Of a stretch of DNA of 46,719 bases, positions 1-8,424 are shown in pieces. The notes beneath the pieces were generated by a model. That model saw only the letters and a program-made list of their open reading frames with translations, did no database searches and was not told the DNA's origin. The DNA comes from an uncultured Eubacteriales bacterium. Lineage in GTDB: Bacteria; Bacillota; Clostridia; Christensenellales; Aristaeellaceae. The position numbers were made by a program, and so were the translations under genes. Location: contig UQEF01000011.1 in NCBI GenBank assembly GCA_900540045.1, forward strand, positions 1 to 46,719. The letters run 5' to 3'. The first letter of the stretch is position 1. Every line of letters starts with the position of its first letter.

Positions 1-522
1 TCAGCGTAATTTGCGAAGTAACGTCTTTTGCTTCCCAGCTTCGTTTCATAGGGGACACCCAATTTTCCTGTATTTTCCTTTTTGTCAACACCATTCGGCA
101 AAAAGTTTCGTCTGGTTTGGCAGCCGGAGTTCATCCGTGGGAATTTCGTAAATTGACCGACTTTCAAGGCGTAACTCTCGCATCATTTTAGGAAGCGAAA
201 ACAAAAAGGATTTTTACATAATGCACATGCGGCACGAGGAATACAGCCTGATTACGAAGGACTTCCGGCCGCAATGGGCTGCGGGCTCGTTTCATTAAGC
301 AGGAAGCCCCTGCACTTAGCCACTTCCCTGAGGACCAGCACACTCGGACTTTTTCGATGCGCTGACTATTTATAGAAGAAATTTTATGGGGGAGTCCGGG
401 AGGAGCCCTGTGAGGAACAAATCTTCGCCGCTGTCTGGCCGACGATCCAGCCTTCTCCAACAGGTTGGTCAGGCTCACAGAATCGCATGCGCATCTTTCT
501 CTTTCACATGGGAATTTTCCTC
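1..522. other. Non-coding stretch with several hairpins, no gene recognised
   Basis: I find no convincing coding region on either strand. The base composition is more AT-rich than the genes that follow. Several self-complementary pieces are visible: TAAGCAGG (about 294-301) can pair with CCTG-CA-CTTA just downstream; CTGTGAG at 408-414 pairs perfectly with CTCACAG at 474-480 and encloses two small hairpins (CTGG 435-438 with CCAG 447-450, and CCAA 457-460 with TTGG 465-468). This three-way arrangement could be a structured RNA or simply an untranslated region of a gene outside the window. I compared it by memory with 6S, tmRNA, RNase P and SRP RNA signatures and none fits. Confidence 0.45.
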
Positions 523-551
523 TTGACAACCGCGCCGGCCCATGCTATGAT
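523..551 (+). promoter_or_regulatory. Strong sigma-A promoter for the tRNA operon
   Basis: TTGACA at 523-528, a 17-base spacer and TATGAT at 546-551, with TG at 543-544 giving an extended -10. Transcription would start near 558 and run through a 120-base leader into the three tRNA genes. Confidence 0.85.
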
Positions 552-557
552 AGGCAA

Positions 558-675
558 CGTGGTTTAGACATCCCGGATGTGTCGCCGGAAGGGAATCCGT
601 TACCAAGGCGTCCGGAGTTCGAGCCTTCGGCGGGTCGCCCACCCCTCTTACCCATAGAAGGAGGACATATCCTCT
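558..675 (+). ncRNA. Structured leader of the tRNA transcript, family not recognised
   Basis: This stretch lies between the promoter and tRNA-Leu and holds no open reading frame of note. GGATGTGTC (575-583) can pair over nine bases, with one G-U pair, with GACATATCC (663-671). Both arms also have competing local partners: ACATC/GATGT around 569-580 and GAGGA/TCCTC at 661-674. Another hairpin is CCGGAG 612-617 with CTTCGG 625-630. It may be an independent small RNA processed away from the tRNAs, or only a leader. A covariance-model search would decide. Confidence 0.35.
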
Positions 676-760
676 GCGGGCGTGGCGGAATGGCAGACGC
701 GCCAGACTTAGGATCTGGTGCCCTCGTGGCGTATGGGTTCAAGTCCCTTCGCCCGCACCA
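676..760 (+). tRNA. tRNA-Leu (anticodon TAG)
   Basis: An 85-base class II tRNA with encoded CCA. The acceptor arm GCGGGCG (676-682) pairs with CGCCCGC (750-756). The anticodon stem CCAGA/TCTGG encloses the loop CTTAGGA, so the anticodon is TAG, reading CUA-type leucine codons. A long variable arm is present, as expected for tRNA-Leu, and the T-loop reads GGGTTCAAGTCCC. Confidence 0.95.
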
Positions 761-780
761 TATCATCAGAAGTGGAGCAT

Positions 781-855
781 GCGGTAGTAGCTCAGTGGTA
801 GAGTGCCACCTTGCCAAGGTGGATGTCGCGAGTTCGAATCTCGTCTACCGCTCCA
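781..855 (+). tRNA. tRNA-Gly (anticodon GCC)
   Basis: A class I tRNA with encoded CCA at 853-855. The acceptor arm GCGGTAG pairs with CTACCGC. The anticodon stem CCACC/GGTGG holds the loop TTGCCAA, giving anticodon GCC. The D-arm (GTAGCTCAGTGGTAGAG) and T-arm (GTTCGAATC) are canonical. Confidence 0.95.
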
Positions 856-892
856 CTTTTTCTGAGGGGTCGAATGCTCAAGCCATCTTTGG

Positions 893-966
893 GCGGGTGT
901 AGCTCAATGGTAGAGCCCCAGCCTTCCAAGCTGGTTACGTGGGTTCGATTCCCATCACCCGCTCCA
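893..966 (+). tRNA. tRNA-Gly (anticodon TCC)
   Basis: A class I tRNA with encoded CCA at 964-966. The acceptor arm GCGGGTG pairs with CACCCGC. The anticodon stem CCAGC/GCTGG holds the loop CTTCCAA, giving anticodon TCC. With the preceding tRNA-Gly(GCC), the operon supplies two of the three usual glycine isoacceptors. Confidence 0.95.
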
Positions 967-975
967 CCTGAAAAG

Positions 976-1020
976 CGCCTGGCGTTGTTTCTGAGAGGAA
1001 ATGATGCCGGGCGTTTTTTT
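976..1020 (+). terminator. Rho-independent terminator of the tRNA operon
   Basis: A ten-base-pair stem, CGCCTGGCGT (976-985) with ATGCCGGGCG (1004-1013) including two G-U pairs, is followed by seven T residues. Confidence 0.8.
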
Positions 1021-1077
1021 GAGTTCCTGATATTTGCGCCCGAAGCCCGGATTCCACGTTTCCCGATGCCCCAATCC

Positions 1078-1107
1078 TTGACAATCAAAGCGCGGCGCGT
1101 GTATAAT
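1078..1107 (+). promoter_or_regulatory. Sigma-A promoter of hisS-aspS
   Basis: TTGACA (1078-1083), an 18-base spacer and TATAAT (1102-1107). The transcript would begin near 1114, leaving a leader of only about 40 bases before hisS, so there is no room for a T-box. Confidence 0.85.
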
Positions 1108-1155
1108 TCAAATATCTGTGGCCTTTTTCACAGACGATTTGATGAGGTGAAACAC

Positions 1156-2427
1156 ATGCTGAAGGTACTCAAGGGAATGAAGGATGTGCTTCCCGCCGAA
1201 AGCGCGCGGTGGCGCGCTCTGGAGCGGGAAATGCGCAAAGCGGCCCTGACGGCCGGATACCGGGAAATCCGCACGCCCGTACTGGAGCATACGGAGCTCT
1301 TCGCGCGTTCCGCGGGCGAAAGCAGCGACGTTGTGCGAAAGGAAATGTATACCTTTCTGGACAAGGGCGACCGAAGCGTGACCCTCAAGCCCGAAAGCAC
1401 TGCCGGCACCGTGCGCGCCTTTTTGGAAAGCGGCCTGTATGCGCAGGCGCTTCCCCTGAAAATGTACTATGTGAATGCGCCGCATTTCCGCTACGAGGCG
1501 CCTCAGTCGGGCCGCCTGCGCGAGCATCATCAGTTCGGCATGGAGTGCTTCGGCGCAGCCGAGCCCTCCGCGGATGCGGAGCTGATCTGGCTGGTGGTAA
1601 GGCTTCTGGACAGCTTCGGATTGAAAAACCTGTCCGTGCGCATCAATTCCATCGGCTGTCCCAACTGCCGTCCAGCGTATCAGAAAGCATTCCGCGAGTA
1701 CCTTGCAGCCAGAAAGGACCAGCTGTGCCGTACCTGTCAGGAGCGCATGGAAATCAACCCTATGCGCACGCTGGATTGCAAGGAGGAAGGCTGCAAACTG
1801 GCCCTGGCTGACGCGCCTGTGATGCTGGACCACCTTTGCGACGAGTGCCGGGCGCATTTTGAGCTGCTCAAGAAGTATCTGGACGAGGCAGGCATTCACT
1901 ACGCGGTCGACCCGCGTATCGTGCGCGGACTGGACTATTACACCAAGACCGTTTTTGAGGTGATTACCGCTACGCCAAACGGCGAGCTGACGGTATGCGG
2001 CGGCGGCCGTTATGACGGGCTGGTACAGGAACTGGGCGGACCGGCTATTCCCGCGGTGGGCTTCGGCATGGGAATCGAACGGGTGCTCATGCTGCTTGAC
2101 GCATTGGAGCCGGGGGAGTGCCGCCTCCAAATCGAAGATGAAACCCCGCAGGTCTTTGTCGCCTGTCTGAACCGTCAGCTCTCCCTGCAGGCATTTTCGT
2201 TGCTTCGCCGCTTCCGTGAGGCGGGCCTGCGCGCCGACATGGACCACCAGGCCCGCAGCCTTAAGGCGCAGTTCAAATACGCCGATAAGCTGGGCGCGAA
2301 ATATGTGGCCGTGCTTGGAGACGACGAAATCGAGCGCGGGGTGGTCAAGCTGCGCGACATGTCCACGCGCGAGGAATGGGAAGCGCCGCTGGAGAAGGCG
2401 GCCGAAGCGCTCAGGGAGCGCATTTAA
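1156..2427 (+). CDS. hisS: Histidyl-tRNA synthetase
   Basis: Charges tRNA-His in the cytoplasm; class II synthetase, 423 residues, normal for the bacterial form. The start is ATG 1156, five bases after GAGGTGA, and the protein begins MLKVLKGMKDVLP, the usual HisRS N-terminus. Motif 2 reads LKPESTAGTVRA, the histidine-binding signature is VRGLDYYTKTVFEV, and motif 3 is in VGFGMGIERVLML. A C-terminal anticodon-binding domain follows (QVFVACLN... to the end). A Cys-rich stretch (CPNC, CRTC, CDEC, about residues 170-230) looks like an insertion-domain zinc site, also known in clostridial HisRS. It is followed by aspS after 66 bases, the common Firmicutes pair. An in-frame extension upstream runs through tRNA-Gly and is not real. 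Confidence 0.97.
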   Translation: MLKVLKGMKDVLPAESARWRALEREMRKAALTAGYREIRTPVLEHTELFARSAGESSDVVRKEMYTFLDKGDRSVTLKPESTAGTVRAFLESGLYAQALPLKMYYVNAPHFRYEAPQSGRLREHHQFGMECFGAAEPSADAELIWLVVRLLDSFGLKNLSVRINSIGCPNCRPAYQKAFREYLAARKDQLCRTCQERMEINPMRTLDCKEEGCKLALADAPVMLDHLCDECRAHFELLKKYLDEAGIHYAVDPRIVRGLDYYTKTVFEVITATPNGELTVCGGGRYDGLVQELGGPAIPAVGFGMGIERVLMLLDALEPGECRLQIEDETPQVFVACLNRQLSLQAFSLLRRFREAGLRADMDHQARSLKAQFKYADKLGAKYVAVLGDDEIERGVVKLRDMSTREEWEAPLEKAAEALRERI

Positions 2428-2493
2428 ACGAGCGATCGCTGGAGCCGGGCGTCCCCGTGAGGACGGCAGGCTGATTCAAAGGAGGAAGGTTCC

Positions 2494-4260
2494 ATGAATA
2501 ATCGCACCCATATGTGCGGTGAGGTAACCGCCGAGGTGGCGGGACAGTCCGTGATTCTCAAGGGATGGGTGCAGCGGGCACGCAACCTGGGCGGCATCGT
2601 GTTTGTCTGGCTGCGCGATCGCACAGGCATTGTGCAGGTGGTCTTTGACGGCAATGATATTTCCAAGGAACTGCTGGAGCTGGCCGAGTCGCTGCGCAGC
2701 GAATATGTGATCGAGGTACATGGCCAGGCCCGGATGCGCGCGCCTGAGGCCGTGAACAAGAAGCTCAAGACGGGCGAGGTGGAGGTTGTGGCGGAGTCCG
2801 CCGTCATCCTCAACGCCAGCAAGACGCCCCCCATTTATATCGAAGATGATACCAAGGAGCAGGAAAGCCTGCGCCTAAAATACCGGTACCTGGACCTGCG
2901 CCGTCCCAGCATGCAAAACATGCTGCTTTTCAGGCACAAGGTCATCAAGCTCCTGCGCGACTACATGGACGAGCAGGGCTTTATCGAGGTGGAAACGCCC
3001 ATTTTGAGCAAGTCCACCCCCGAAGGCGCGCGCGACTATCTGGTGCCCGCCCGCGTCAAGCCGGGCACCTTCTATGCCCTGCCGCAGAGCCCGCAGATCT
3101 ACAAGCAGCTGCTGATGCTCGCCGGACTGGACAAGTACTATCAGGTGGCCCGCTGCTTCCGCGACGAGGATGGCCGTGCCGACCGCCAGCCTGAATTTAC
3201 CCAGTTTGACATGGAAATGAGCTTCATCGACCCGGAAGATATCCAGACCGTGGTCGAGGGTGCGTATGCGCATGTGTTCAAAGAGCTGATGGGCGTGGAG
3301 CTTTCGCTTCCCCTGCGGCGCATCACCTGGCGCGACGCTATGGCCCGCTACGGCAGCGACAAGCCGGATACCCGCTTCGGTATGGAAATTCAGGATGTGA
3401 GCGAGGTGGTTGCGGGCTGCGGCTTCAGGGTTTTTGAAGAGGCGCTGGCCGCCGGCAACACCATTTGCGCCATCTGTGCCGGGGGCGCAGGCCACCTGAG
3501 CCGCAAGGAGCTGGACGCGCTGGGCGAATTTGTCAAGACCTATCATGTCAAGGGCCTCGCCTGGGCTGTGGTAAACGAGGACGGAACCCTGCGTTCCAGC
3601 TTTGCCAAGGCCATGCAGGGCGACAGCATGCAGCGCCTGCTGGAGACCCTTTCCGCCAAGCCCGGCGACGCGGTGTTCGTTATCGCAGACAAAAAATACG
3701 TGGCGCTGACTGCCATGGGGCAGCTGCGCCTGCGTCTGGGCAAGCAGCTGAACCTGATTGACAGCAAGCGTTATGACCTGCTGTGGGTGACCGAGTTCCC
3801 CCTGCTGGAGTGGAGCGACGAGGAGAATCGCTTCCTGGCCATGCACCATCCCTTCACCAACGTGATGGAAGAGGACATTCCCCTTATGGATACCGACCCC
3901 GGCGCGGTGCGCGCCAAGGCCTACGATTTGGTCATGAACGGCGTGGAGATGGGCAGCGGCTCCATTCGTATCCATCAGAGCGATGTGCAGGAGAAGATGT
4001 TCAAGCTGCTGGGCTTCACCAAGGAACAGGCGTGGGACCAGTTCGGCTTCCTGCTGGGCGCGTTCCAATACGGCACGCCTCCGCACGGCGGTTTTGCCTT
4101 CGGCATCGACCGTATGGTGATGATTCTCAGCGGCGCGGAAAGCCTGCGCGACGTGCTGGCTTTCCCCAAGATCCAAAACGGCGCATGCCTGATGATGGAG
4201 ACGCCCTCCGCCGTGCAGCCGGAGCAGCTGGAGCAGCTGAAGATTCGCTGCGTGGAATAA
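2494..4260 (+). CDS. aspS: Aspartyl-tRNA synthetase, bacterial type
   Basis: Charges tRNA-Asp (or tRNA-Asp/Asn) in the cytoplasm; 588 residues, the full length of bacterial-type AspRS. The start follows AAAGGAGGAAG. The N-terminal OB-fold anticodon domain begins with the GWVQRARNLGGIVFVWLRDRTG motif region, the class II motif 2 loop contains RCFRDEDGRADRQPEFTQ, the GAD insertion domain lies near residues 290-410, and motif 3 is GGFAFGIDRMVMIL. Co-transcribed with hisS. Whether it is discriminating or also makes Asp-tRNA-Asn cannot be told here. Confidence 0.97.
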   Translation: MNNRTHMCGEVTAEVAGQSVILKGWVQRARNLGGIVFVWLRDRTGIVQVVFDGNDISKELLELAESLRSEYVIEVHGQARMRAPEAVNKKLKTGEVEVVAESAVILNASKTPPIYIEDDTKEQESLRLKYRYLDLRRPSMQNMLLFRHKVIKLLRDYMDEQGFIEVETPILSKSTPEGARDYLVPARVKPGTFYALPQSPQIYKQLLMLAGLDKYYQVARCFRDEDGRADRQPEFTQFDMEMSFIDPEDIQTVVEGAYAHVFKELMGVELSLPLRRITWRDAMARYGSDKPDTRFGMEIQDVSEVVAGCGFRVFEEALAAGNTICAICAGGAGHLSRKELDALGEFVKTYHVKGLAWAVVNEDGTLRSSFAKAMQGDSMQRLLETLSAKPGDAVFVIADKKYVALTAMGQLRLRLGKQLNLIDSKRYDLLWVTEFPLLEWSDEENRFLAMHHPFTNVMEEDIPLMDTDPGAVRAKAYDLVMNGVEMGSGSIRIHQSDVQEKMFKLLGFTKEQAWDQFGFLLGAFQYGTPPHGGFAFGIDRMVMILSGAESLRDVLAFPKIQNGACLMMETPSAVQPEQLEQLKIRCVE

Positions 4261-4278
4261 CAAAATCCTGCGCTTTGA

Positions 4279-4307
4279 TTGTCAAGCCCCGCCTTATCTG
4301 TTATACT
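4279..4307 (+). promoter_or_regulatory. Promoter of the Asp23/AmaP operon
   Basis: TTGTCA (4279-4284), 17-base spacer, TATACT (4302-4307). It sits in the gap between aspS and the Asp23-family gene and would start transcription near 4314. Confidence 0.75.
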
Positions 4308-4363
4308 ATAAGCTGAATCGGGCTGATGGGCCGCGCGGGCCCAATCCATAGGAGGTGTGGAAT

Positions 4364-4930
4364 ATGGCCACCAAAAAGGATAATCTGCCTTTGACCCTGG
4401 ATCAGGATAATGATTCCACGGGAACGATCACATATGCCAATGAAGTCATCGCCATCATCGCGGGCGTTGCGGCCAACGAGGTGGAGGGAGTTGCCGGGAT
4501 GTGCTCCGGCGGCGGCATCACCGATGTGTTCGGCCGCAACAAGAACATTACCCGTGGCGTGAAGGTGGAGCTGGGCACCGAGGAAGCCGCCGTCGATATC
4601 TATCTCATCATCGAATACGGCACACCCATCCAGACCGCGGCCTCCAACGTTCAGGAAAATGTGCGCAAGGCGATCGAATCCATGACCGGGCTGCATGTGG
4701 TGCGCGTGGATGTGCACGTGCAGGGCGTCAGCTTTGAAAAGGAACAGAAGGAAACGCTGGAGGGTCTCAAGTCCCTCAAGGGCATCGAGGACAGCGCGGC
4801 CAAGCCGGTCGAGCCGGAAAAACCGCTGGAGCCGGTGCACGTGGAATTTGAGGGGGAACCTACCCCGGCTGAAATGCACGCTTCCGATCCTGTGGAGGAA
4901 ATGAAAGCGGAGCAGCCCACGGAAGAATAA
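4364..4930 (+). CDS. Asp23/Gls24 family envelope stress protein
   Basis: A 188-residue member of the Asp23/Gls24 family (DUF322). In Staphylococcus such proteins form a layer under the membrane, anchored by AmaP, and respond to cell-wall or alkaline stress. The conserved core is visible from about residue 17 (GTITYANEVIAIIAGVAANEVEGVAGM) through the GRNKNITRGVKVE and VDIYLIIEYGTPI segments to about residue 120; the last 60 residues are an acidic, Pro/Glu-rich tail. I chose ATG 4364, eight bases after GGAGG 4351-4355, over a GTG that lies inside that ribosome binding site. The next two genes (AmaP-like and DUF2273) are its usual partners. Confidence 0.9.
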   Translation: MATKKDNLPLTLDQDNDSTGTITYANEVIAIIAGVAANEVEGVAGMCSGGGITDVFGRNKNITRGVKVELGTEEAAVDIYLIIEYGTPIQTAASNVQENVRKAIESMTGLHVVRVDVHVQGVSFEKEQKETLEGLKSLKGIEDSAAKPVEPEKPLEPVHVEFEGEPTPAEMHASDPVEEMKAEQPTEE

Positions 4931-5022
4931 GCGGTGGCAATACCTGCTCTCTGCTTGGCGTAGGCTAAGTCGGGGCAGGCATTGCTTTTGGGCGTCGTTC
5001 TGATGCGAGGGAGGGTCGCAAG

Positions 5023-5838
5023 ATGAAAATAACCGTATGGGACAGAATCTGGTCGGCGCTTTCCGGCGTCCTGATTGTCCTGGCGGGGCTGTGGCTCCTG
5101 GGGTTGGTTTTCGTTGTGCAGCCGACGTGGCTGGAGGCAGTGTGGATGAGCGCCCCCTTGACCTGGTGGCAGCGCGCGGTGATGGTTGTGGGGGCGCTGG
5201 CACTGATTGCGCTGGGGCTGCACGATGTTTTGCTCCTGTTCCGCCGCACGCGTGAAAAGGGATTTATCATCCAGCATTCGGAGTATGGAGACATGAGCAT
5301 CTCCATGAACGCGCTGGAAAGCATGGTGCAAAAATGCGTGGCCTCCCACCAGGAGCTGACGGTCAACGCCACGCATATTCAGCACGCCCGCGAGGGCATC
5401 GTCGTGGATATTAAGATCACGCTGCCTGGCGGGGTCAACATTCCCCTGACGGTCAATGCGCTGCAAAAGCAGATCAAGCAATACATCACCTCCTGCAGCG
5501 GCGTGGACGTGCACAAGGTGCGCGTGATGGTGGAGACCGACGCGCGCGCGACTTCCGATACGGACGCGCAGCCTGTGGCGGACGCACCCATTCCCACAGC
5601 GGCAGCGCCCCTGGCGGAGGGCATCGAAGAGCCGATTTTCCGTCATGTGGAAGAGGCGGCGAGCTATGCTGTTTCTGACGGAGAGCAACCCGACGGCAGC
5701 CGGGAGACGGAGGTCCAGCCGGATGCTGTGCCGGGTGCGCCGGCGAATGAGCGGGAGGAAGATGAATCCGCGCCGGATGCGCCTGCGCGGCGGGAAGCAA
5801 CAGCCGTGGAGAGCGTTGAAGGGGAGGAGAATGCGTAA
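5023..5838 (+). CDS. amaP: AmaP-like membrane anchor for Asp23 proteins
   Basis: A 271-residue membrane protein resembling alkaline shock response membrane anchor AmaP. Two hydrophobic segments lie near residues 11-35 and 48-70, followed by a cytoplasmic Asp23-like domain (residues about 85-180, with GDMSISMNALESMVQ and VVDIKITLPGGVNIP). The last 90 residues form an acidic low-complexity tail, longer than in the staphylococcal protein. The stop TAA overlaps the next gene's ATG (TAATG), indicating translational coupling. The inferred role is to hold the Asp23 layer at the membrane. Confidence 0.85.
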   Translation: MKITVWDRIWSALSGVLIVLAGLWLLGLVFVVQPTWLEAVWMSAPLTWWQRAVMVVGALALIALGLHDVLLLFRRTREKGFIIQHSEYGDMSISMNALESMVQKCVASHQELTVNATHIQHAREGIVVDIKITLPGGVNIPLTVNALQKQIKQYITSCSGVDVHKVRVMVETDARATSDTDAQPVADAPIPTAAAPLAEGIEEPIFRHVEEAASYAVSDGEQPDGSRETEVQPDAVPGAPANEREEDESAPDAPARREATAVESVEGEENA

Positions 5839-6068
5839 TGGAAACCGGTGAAAAAAAGAGCTTGCTTCGTGTGGGTACGCCGCTGTGCGGCCTGGTCTGC
5901 GGAATGGTGGGCGTGGTGATTGCGCTTATGCTGCTGCTGCTGGGATTCTGGCGTGCGCTGTTTGTGGCGCTGTTCTTTGCGGCAGGCTATTTTGTGGGCG
6001 CGTTCCAAAATAAAACGGAACTCATCAAGGGCTGGATCAATCGCCTCTTCCCGCCGAAGGGCGAGTGA
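5838..6068 (+). CDS. DUF2273 small membrane protein
   Basis: A 76-residue protein of the DUF2273 family, which accompanies Asp23/AmaP in Firmicutes. It has two close hydrophobic segments, about residues 14-36 (CGLVCGMVGVVIALMLLLLG) and 38-55, followed by the conserved tail FQNKTELIKGWINRLFPPK. It is translationally coupled to amaP by a TAATG overlap. The biochemical function is unknown; location implies a part in the same membrane-bound stress complex. Confidence 0.85.
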   Translation: METGEKKSLLRVGTPLCGLVCGMVGVVIALMLLLLGFWRALFVALFFAAGYFVGAFQNKTELIKGWINRLFPPKGE

Positions 6069-6112
6069 AGGAAGATACAAACGATGCGGAATGACGGGGA
6101 GTGTTGAAAACC

Positions 6113-6562
6113 ATGGCGCGTTCGATTGCCAGGCAGGCTGCCATGCAGCTTTTGTATGAACGCCTGTCCGGCGGAGAGGCTGACGACGAATCGCTCGATC
6201 TGGTTTACGAGCAGCTATCCATGGCGCAGCCGGAGGGCAGTGCCCGGCTCAGACCCAGCAAGGACGAGCGTCAGTACATCAGCGATGTGCTGACCGGCGT
6301 GGAGGAGTATCAATCCGAGCTGGATGACAGCATTGAAAAGCACAGCACCGGAGCATGGACGCTCAGCCGCGTGCCGCATGTGGACCTGAGCATTCTGCGG
6401 CTGGCGGCCTATGAACTGTACCATCGCGCAGATGTGCCTGACAACGTCGCGGTCAGCGAAGCCATGGAAATGGCCAATCGCTACAGCGAGCCCAAGAGCG
6501 GCCGCTACATCAACGGCGTCCTGGGCGCAATGGTACGCGACAAGCAGGAGTCAAAGGCATAA
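6113..6562 (+). CDS. nusB: Transcription antitermination factor NusB
   Basis: A 149-residue all-helical RNA-binding protein that with NusE (S10) binds boxA in rRNA operons. The family pattern is clear: MARSIARQAAMQLLYE at the N-terminus, VDLSILRLAAYELYHRADVPDNVAVSEAMEMANRYSEPKSGRYINGVLGAM at the C-terminus, spread over several helices. I chose ATG 6113, with GGGGAG 11-12 bases upstream, over the GTG at 6101 that overlaps that site. It precedes the folD-xseAB genes as in many Clostridia and Bacilli. Confidence 0.95.
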   Translation: MARSIARQAAMQLLYERLSGGEADDESLDLVYEQLSMAQPEGSARLRPSKDERQYISDVLTGVEEYQSELDDSIEKHSTGAWTLSRVPHVDLSILRLAAYELYHRADVPDNVAVSEAMEMANRYSEPKSGRYINGVLGAMVRDKQESKA

Positions 6563-6591
6563 GCGCCCGCATGGGGGAAAGGAGCGGGCCA

Positions 6592-7551
6592 ATGCGCGTG
6601 ACCCTGGGTTTTGACACCAGTTGCTATACCACCTCCGCGGCGGCGGTGGACGAGCATGGCACGGTGGTAGCCGCTGAACGCATGCTCCTGCCTGTTCGGG
6701 AGGGACAGCGCGGCCTTCGCCAGAGCGAGGCCGTTTTTGCGCATGTGCGGCAAATGCCCCAGGTGATGGAGGCATTGGGCCGCCGTCTGGCGGGCGCGCA
6801 GGTGGTTGCCGTGTGCGCCTCCGCGCGTCCGCGCGACGGGGAGGACAGCTATATGCCGGTATTCACCGTGGGGCTGGGCCATGCCTCTGTGCTGGCCTCC
6901 ACGCTGGGGGCGCCGCTGTATGAAACCTCGCACCAGCAGGGGCACATTGCCGCGGGGCTGATTGGCAACGCCGCGCCGAAAGGGCCGTTTGTGGCGCTGC
7001 ATTTGAGCGGTGGCACCACCGAACTGCTGGACTGCCGCGAGGGCAGGCTTGAGCTGCTCGGCGGCAGCGAGGACCTGCATGCGGGCCAGCTGGTGGACCG
7101 TGTGGGCGTGGCCCTGGGCCTGCCCTTTCCGGCTGGTCCGGCGCTGGAAAGGCTGGCCGTGGCCTGTCCGGAGAAGGCAGCGGCGTTGCTTCCTGCCAGC
7201 GTGTCGCGCGACGGCCTTTCCTGCCACCTCTCCGGCGTGGAAACGCAGGCGCAGCGCCTTATTCGCGCGGGTGAGCTCTCCCGCGAACGCATTGCCGCCG
7301 AGGTGTATGACGTGCTGGCGCGCACGGTGGCGCGCCTGCTCGACGGCGCGTGCAGGCGAACGGGCGCGCGACAGGCGCTGGTGGTGGGCGGCGTGGCATC
7401 CTCGGCGCTGCTCCGGCGGCTGGTTGGGGACAGATTGAGCCGCTTGAGGTCGCCCGTGCGGGTCCTTTATGGACAGGCACAGTACAGCGCCGATAACGCT
7501 GCGGGCGTGGCAAGCATCGGCATGCAGCGTTATCTGGAGGAACATTCATAA
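6592..7551 (+). CDS. TsaD-like (Kae1/peptidase M22 family) paralogue
   Basis: A 319-residue ASKHA-fold protein related to TsaD, the enzyme that makes t6A37 in tRNA, but distinct from the housekeeping copy. The N-terminus LGFDTSCYTT is the phosphate-1 loop. The metal-binding HxxxH appears as HQQGHIAA (near residue 114), followed by LHLSGGTTELL and, near the C-terminus, SADNAAGVASIG in place of the canonical TDNA motif. This paralogue is a recurrent neighbour of nusB and xseA in Clostridia and is often annotated as O-sialoglycoprotein endopeptidase. Start ATG 6592 follows AAAGGAG by seven bases. Its substrate is not known to me. Confidence 0.8.
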   Translation: MRVTLGFDTSCYTTSAAAVDEHGTVVAAERMLLPVREGQRGLRQSEAVFAHVRQMPQVMEALGRRLAGAQVVAVCASARPRDGEDSYMPVFTVGLGHASVLASTLGAPLYETSHQQGHIAAGLIGNAAPKGPFVALHLSGGTTELLDCREGRLELLGGSEDLHAGQLVDRVGVALGLPFPAGPALERLAVACPEKAAALLPASVSRDGLSCHLSGVETQAQRLIRAGELSRERIAAEVYDVLARTVARLLDGACRRTGARQALVVGGVASSALLRRLVGDRLSRLRSPVRVLYGQAQYSADNAAGVASIGMQRYLEEHS

Positions 7552-7569
7552 AGAGGGAGGAGATTTCAT

Positions 7570-8424
7570 ATGCCGGCACAGCTTTTGGACGGCAAGGTTA
7601 TGGCCGCTGAACTGGAGGAAGAGCTGAAAAAGCGCGTGGAGGCGCTGAAGGAAAAGGGATATACGCCCGGTCTTACGGTTATTCTGGTGGGCGACGATCC
7701 CGCCAGTCAGACCTATGTCAGCAACAAGGAGAAGGCCTGCGCGCGTCTGGGCATTCGCTCGCGCACGCTGCGTATGCCCGCCGATACCACCCAGGAGACG
7801 CTGGAAGCAGCCATCCGTGAGGCGAATGCGGACCCGTCCGTCAACGGCATTCTGGTCCAGCTGCCCCTGCCGCGCCATCTGGACGGCGACCGGGCGCTTT
7901 CGCTCATCCTGCCCGAAAAGGACGTGGACGGCTTCCACGATATCAACGCGGGCCGGCTGTCGCGCGGGCTGGACTGCGTGGTGGCCTGCACGCCCAAGGG
8001 CGCGCTGCATATGCTCAAGCGCGCGGGCATTCCCATCAGCGGCAAGGAAGCTGTGGTCGTAGGCCGCAGCAACATCGTCGGCAAGCCCATGGCGCTGCTG
8101 CTGCTTCAGGAAAACGCCACCGTTACCATCTGCCACAGCCGCACGGTAGACCTCGCCTCGCATACCCGCCGGGCTGATATTCTGGTGGCCGCTATCGGCA
8201 AGCCGCGCTTTATTACTGCGGATATGGTCAAGGACGGCGCTGTGGTGGTGGACGTGGGCATCAACCGTGTGGATGGCAAGCTGTGCGGCGACGTGGATTT
8301 TGAGCCCGTTTCGCAGAAGGCTTCCTATATTACCCCGGTTCCCGGCGGTGTGGGCAAGATGACCATCGCCATGCTGATGGACAACACCGTGGCGGCGGCG
8401 GAAAAGGCGGCGGCCGCGCTGTGA
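7570..8424 (+). CDS. folD: Bifunctional methylene-THF dehydrogenase/methenyl-THF cyclohydrolase
   Basis: A 284-residue FolD, interconverting 5,10-methylene-, methenyl- and 10-formyl-tetrahydrofolate with NADP in the cytoplasm. Signatures are [17 protein letters not shown] with the catalytic Tyr/Lys, [24 protein letters not shown], and the nucleotide-binding loop [16 protein letters not shown]. The ribosome binding site GGAGGAG precedes ATG 7570. The stop overlaps the GTG start of xseA. Confidence 0.97.
   Translation: MPAQLLDGKVMAAELEEELKKRVEALKEKGYTPGLTVILVGDDPASQTYVSNKEKACARLGIRSRTLRMPADTTQETLEAAIREANADPSVNGILVQLPLPRHLDGDRALSLILPEKDVDGFHDINAGRLSRGLDCVVACTPKGALHMLKRAGIPISGKEAVVVGRSNIVGKPMALLLLQENATVTICHSRTVDLASHTRRADILVAAIGKPRFITADMVKDGAVVVDVGINRVDGKLCGDVDFEPVSQKASYITPVPGGVGKMTIAMLMDNTVAAAEKAAAAL

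Noticed and set aside
200..300. 6S RNA, because of a TACAGCCTG stretch and a later CCCTGAG
   Set aside because: The pieces occur in the wrong order and no closing stem spans them.
553..675. SRP RNA, because of CCGGAAGG near 584-591 and ACCAAGGC near 602-609
   Set aside because: The essential GGTCAGG and AGCAG internal-loop bases of SRP domain IV are missing.
1108..1155. T-box leader before hisS
   Set aside because: The promoter lies only about 40 bases upstream of the start codon, too short for a T-box.
811..1155. N-terminal extension of hisS in the same frame
   Set aside because: It would translate two tRNA-Gly genes and a terminator; the promoter and ribosome binding site place the start at 1156.
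1108..2247. Long open frames antisense to hisS, aspS, gpmI, the mutase gene, the CotH gene and the histidine kinase
   Set aside because: They mirror the codon structure of the real genes in a GC-rich genome, have no ribosome binding sites or recognisable domains, and overlap verified genes completely.
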